DNA of 64,000 bases from an uncultured Draconibacterium sp. (lineage in GTDB: Bacteria; Bacteroidota; Bacteroidia; Bacteroidales; Prolixibacteraceae): contig NZ_OY781981.1 in NCBI RefSeq assembly GCF_963677565.1, positions 3,464,001 through 3,528,000 of the forward strand, given 5' to 3'. The position numbers and the translations under genes were made by a program. How positions within the stretch are numbered: position 1 is the stretch's first letter; every line of letters begins with the position of its first letter. Under the pieces are notes generated by a model, which did not search any database, was not told the DNA's origin, and was given only the letters and a program-made list of their open reading frames with translations. Positions 61,482 to 64,000 of this stretch are shown here, piece by piece.

Positions 61482-63569
61482 TCAGCATGATTTTTTTCCA
61501 TCAATATCCTTAAAATCGATGTTGTATTCTTTTAAATTGTTTAAGGTAATTGTAGCACCTACCGGTGCCATTGTTGCTGTTATATCCTGAACGCAAATAT
61601 TCTTAATAGGCGATAATTCTTCCTGCGACCACTCACTGTCATTCGTTTTATGTAGCATAGCCGTTACCATAATTTCCATTGCCGGATTCTTCTGCATTCG
61701 CTTTTTGTAGGCAAAAATTACAGTACTTTCATCAGCTTCTGCGTTACGGTCTTTGTGTGTCATCCATTCAAGTTTATCCCAGCCTTTATAATTAATAAGT
61801 GCCACTTGGCGGCCTTTGATTTTTGCAGTAATTACCTGGTTACCATTTAATTCAAATTGTTCAACTTTTGCCTTTTTACCGTTAATGTGTGGCAATCCAA
61901 AATGCCCTAAAGTCAGTTCATGTTCAAAAGCCAGTCTTGTCCGGTCAATCCTGATTACCCCTCCGGGGATAGTTATATCGGCTAAGTCGATAATATAACC
62001 AACACCATTATTAGGAGGTCGGCGCATTATGGCCTGGCGATATAAAATGTCATTCTCAACGCCATTATACAACATATTTTGCGAATGAGTGTACAATTGG
62101 TTTTTATCCTGATTGTTGTCGACTGTTAAACCGGTCAGATAAAAGTTAACATCATCTCCCCGAACATCTCTTGGGTCTTGACTTCGAAAGCTGTATTCCA
62201 TAGATGTACCACCATATGGATTCTGATCTTCCCAAGGGAAATGTGTATTATAAGTTAGTTTTGAGTAGTTTGGGTCATTATAATATACTTTTCCCGGAAC
62301 AATTTCTGATGTTCCTGTTTTTCCGTGGTTGACTAATACGAGTCCGGGGTGTTTTAGAACTACTTTGTTTGATTCGTTTCCCAGTATTTCCCACATGCCA
62401 TCATTTTCTGTTGCTGTCCAAAATGGCGAATCTTCGGGCAGGGCCAGACAAATAAAAGGTAGAAACATAAGAAACGGACTTCCGGAGCAACTGTAGTTTT
62501 GCACCATATATTCTTTTTGGCCGTAAAATCCTAAGCTGGGTATATCGTTACAAAAGAACTCTTCCCTGCTTACAAATTGCAGCAAGGATCCGGAGCACAG
62601 TCGTCTGGCCCATCCTGCATCAAGCTCTGTTTGATTTTTTAGCATAAATGCAACAGGGAAAGCACCGGAAACCCAGGTGCGGTAACAAATACTTCTCGAC
62701 CACATATTTATGTACCCATCTCGACCAAAGAAACTGGTAATACATTTCATGAGTTTTTTAGCTGATTCCTCAATTATAGAACTAATTTCAGGATAATAAT
62801 CATCGCCAAAAGTTCTGTTCCAAATGGTTGTATAAACAATAAAAAGACTGATGGAGTAATAGTTATACGTTTGTTCGAGATACCATCCATCGCCAGAGTG
62901 ATAAGACGCCACCCAAAGTAAATGGCTTTTCAACAATTCGTCATCAATTGGGTAACCATGTTTTTTTAAGAATGAAAGTGTGACGATATTGAAAATGCGC
63001 CAATTATTTTGTGTAGTTCGGTGGTGTGCCCATTTTGTAATGCATTCAAGCATAGCGTTTTTTTCCGATTCGGTGTATAACGACCATATAGTATCGGGCA
63101 AAAGCAGGAGGGTTTTGAACAAACCTCCAAATTCGCAGGTAAATTGATAATTGGAATCAGGTAAATCTTCGGGCAGAGGCAGCGAGTTCGAGTTTCCGGG
63201 AGTAAAAGTTCGGTATATGTGCAGTTTGTAATAATCGCGAAGCTTTATATTATTGATTTTGATTTCGGGCTCGACATGAATTAATGGGCCGGCTAGTGTA
63301 AAAGTTCGCTCCAGTGCTTCAAATTCGGCCGAACGATAACGCCAGTCAGGTGCATTGGGTTGAGGATATGTCTTCCCGGGAATTATTGGAAAAGTTAACG
63401 GTGTTTCCAGAGAATCAACATACTTAAAAGCACGTGTCAGCATATATTTGGCTAACTCAATGTAATGCTCTCTGGTCATTCCGGTTTGCGGACTTTGCGT
63501 GAAATTGGGATTATTTACTTTATAGGCGTTATTATTCATAACAATTTCTTTTAAGTCGGAATTAGGCAT
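61482..63569 (-). CDS. DUF2264-family protein (predicted alpha-helical toroid glycosidase-like)
   Basis: A 695-residue protein without a signal peptide, so probably cytoplasmic. The first two thirds match the DUF2264 family (DWRYRSAEFEALERTFTLAG, NNWRIFNIVTLSFLKKHG, SYHSGDGWYLEQTYNYYS, FFGRDGYINMWSRSICYR), a predicted helical-barrel fold with conserved Trp, Asp and Arg residues like those of carbohydrate-active enzymes. A beta-rich C-terminal region follows (VIRIDRTRLAFEHELTLGHF). ATG 63539 is an alternative start ten codons in. The function is not established for this protein. Proximity to a SusD gene and to an exported oxidoreductase suggests processing of an imported oligosaccharide or uronic-acid-containing product. 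Confidence 0.82.
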   Translation of the reverse strand: MPNSDLKEIVMNNNAYKVNNPNFTQSPQTGMTREHYIELAKYMLTRAFKYVDSLETPLTFPIIPGKTYPQPNAPDWRYRSAEFEALERTFTLAGPLIHVEPEIKINNIKLRDYYKLHIYRTFTPGNSNSLPLPEDLPDSNYQFTCEFGGLFKTLLLLPDTIWSLYTESEKNAMLECITKWAHHRTTQNNWRIFNIVTLSFLKKHGYPIDDELLKSHLLWVASYHSGDGWYLEQTYNYYSISLFIVYTTIWNRTFGDDYYPEISSIIEESAKKLMKCITSFFGRDGYINMWSRSICYRTWVSGAFPVAFMLKNQTELDAGWARRLCSGSLLQFVSREEFFCNDIPSLGFYGQKEYMVQNYSCSGSPFLMFLPFICLALPEDSPFWTATENDGMWEILGNESNKVVLKHPGLVLVNHGKTGTSEIVPGKVYYNDPNYSKLTYNTHFPWEDQNPYGGTSMEYSFRSQDPRDVRGDDVNFYLTGLTVDNNQDKNQLYTHSQNMLYNGVENDILYRQAIMRRPPNNGVGYIIDLADITIPGGVIRIDRTRLAFEHELTLGHFGLPHINGKKAKVEQFELNGNQVITAKIKGRQVALINYKGWDKLEWMTHKDRNAEADESTVIFAYKKRMQKNPAMEIMVTAMLHKTNDSEWSQEELSPIKNICVQDITATMAPVGATITLNNLKEYNIDFKDIDGKKSC

Positions 63570-63629
63570 TTAGTTTTTATCGCTATGTCATTATTGAATG
63601 AATATATATTGAAGTTCAATTTTACTACT

Positions 63630-63641
63630 ATTTGTACAAAT
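63630..63641. promoter_or_regulatory. 12-bp palindrome, possible operator
   Basis: ATTTGTACAAAT is a perfect palindrome 60 bp before the minus-strand DUF2264 start, in a promoter-like position. Confidence 0.35.
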
Positions 63642-63695
63642 TATAATCTTTCTTAAAATCTGAAAAATATTCAACTGTATTTTTTTAATTGTAAT

Positions 63696-63711
63696 CACGT
63701 TAATTAACGTG
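63696..63711. promoter_or_regulatory. 16-bp palindrome, possible operator
   Basis: CACGTTAATTAACGTG is a perfect palindrome about 127 bp upstream of the DUF2264 start. Its symmetry suits a dimeric regulator such as a LacI or GntR type, but no such regulator gene is visible. Confidence 0.4.
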
Positions 63712-63837
63712 GTACGATATTCTGATGAAGAGAATGATTTTGAAATTTTGTTGATAGCCAAGTTTGTTTAGCCTGGATTTTAAACTATTATTGCGTTTTA
63801 TGTATGAGAAAATTGTTGTATGTAAACGGTTAAGAAT

Positions 63838-63864
63838 AGCGCTGCCCAAATGGTGGACAGCGCT
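63838..63864 (-). terminator. Hairpin after the right-edge susD fragment
   Basis: AGCGCTG (63838-63844) pairs with CAGCGCT (63858-63864), with two more C-G pairs possible inside. It lies 37 bp after the susD stop on the minus strand. The T-run is weak, so termination is likely but not certain. Confidence 0.6.
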
Positions 63865-63901
63865 TTGTTCTAACCAAACTAATTTACTATAGAAAGTAAA
63901 T

Positions 63902-64000
63902 CTAGTAACCATCATTTTGTCTCATCTCGTTAGTAACACGAGTTAATTGATTTGCAGGGATCGGTCGCAATAAATGATAAGATTGAATATAATCATTTGT
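63902..64000 (-). CDS. SusD/RagB-family lipoprotein, C-terminal fragment
   Basis: Reading the minus strand from base 64000 gives an open frame of 32 codons and a TAG at 63904-63902. It includes YHLLRPIPANQLTRV and ends RQNDGY. A LxPIP segment followed shortly by a QNPGY-like end is the usual C-terminus of SusD proteins; compare VQNPGW in the locus A SusD. The rest of the gene lies to the right of the window, presumably preceded by a susC. This shows that the minus-strand DUF2264 and oxidoreductase genes belong to, or border, a third utilisation locus. Too short to infer a ligand. Confidence 0.8.
   Translation of the reverse strand, partial: TNDYIQSYHLLRPIPANQLTRVTNEMRQNDGY

Larger units (their letters stand above)
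63570..63901. other. 332-bp intergenic region upstream of the DUF2264 gene
   Basis: It holds two perfect palindromes (63630-63641 and 63696-63711) that could be operator sites, and the terminator-like hairpin of the right-hand susD (63838-63864). No gene is convincing; a 71-codon frame on the minus strand runs through the susD end and is spurious. Confidence 0.6.

Noticed and set aside
63700..63915. 71-codon minus-strand frame near the right edge
   Set aside because: It overlaps the end of the SusD fragment in another frame and runs through its hairpin; composition and motifs do not suggest a protein.
1..64000. Insertion sequences, integrases, tRNAs, rRNAs or CRISPR arrays
   Set aside because: No transposase-like or integrase-like protein, no evenly spaced direct repeats and no recognisable RNA gene were seen. 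Weak RNA genes could be missed without a covariance search.

Overview
The window looks like chromosomal DNA of a member of the Bacteroidota. The evidence is paired SusC/SusD genes, ECF sigma/FecR anti-sigma pairs, many lipoproteins with Bacteroidota-type signals, AT-rich translation starts with few Shine-Dalgarno sequences, and one TAnnTTTG-type promoter. A marine or gut Marinilabiliales-type organism is plausible, but this is an inference. No tRNA, rRNA, transposase, integrase or CRISPR array was seen.

Layout. (1) Bases 1-198 are the 3' end of a GH106 rhamnosidase belonging to a locus to the left. (2) 442-37804 is a large polysaccharide-utilisation-type locus (locus A). It has an ECF sigma factor, FecR, SusC and SusD, two secreted alpha/beta hydrolases, three GH106 enzymes, three metallo-beta-lactamase (MBL)-fold hydrolases, a PHB-depolymerase/feruloyl-esterase-like protein, a neutral-ceramidase-like protein, two type-B carboxylesterases, another esterase and a GH78 enzyme. 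It ends in a distinct module of tannase-family esterase, CE1 esterase, Tat-exported FAD reductase and five-haem membrane cytochrome c. (3) 38269-59693 is a second locus (locus B): ECF sigma, FecR, SusC, SusD, GH78, GH3, GH106, divergent GH78 and GH3. (4) 59915-64000 lies on the minus strand: a secreted Gfo/Idh/MocA oxidoreductase, a DUF2264 protein and, at the right edge, the last 32 codons of a third SusD.

How it may work together. Both loci are rich in alpha-L-rhamnosidase families (five GH106 including the fragment, and three GH78-type), but have no polysaccharide lyases, sulfatases or GH105. That argues against pectin or ulvan. It fits small, acylated, rhamnose-bearing compounds such as plant phenolic or flavonoid rhamnosides, or possibly rhamnose glycolipids. 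Esterases would remove acyl or phenolic groups, GH106/GH78 would remove rhamnose and GH3 would remove a beta-linked sugar. The most interesting idea is that the acid freed by the tannase/CE1 esterases (for example a hydroxycinnamate) is reduced outside the cytoplasm by the flavoprotein, using quinol electrons passed through the multihaem cytochrome. Sugar release would then be coupled to respiration on the aglycone. This is a hypothesis; the substrate is not shown by the sequence.

Transcription units inferred from hairpins: 442-7415, 7499-9596, 9815-13285, 13332-32400, 32435-37850, 38269-45197, 45288-48962, 49026-57275 and 57354-59750 on the plus strand, and 63569-59846 on the minus strand. 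Both fecR-susC junctions also carry a terminator-like hairpin.
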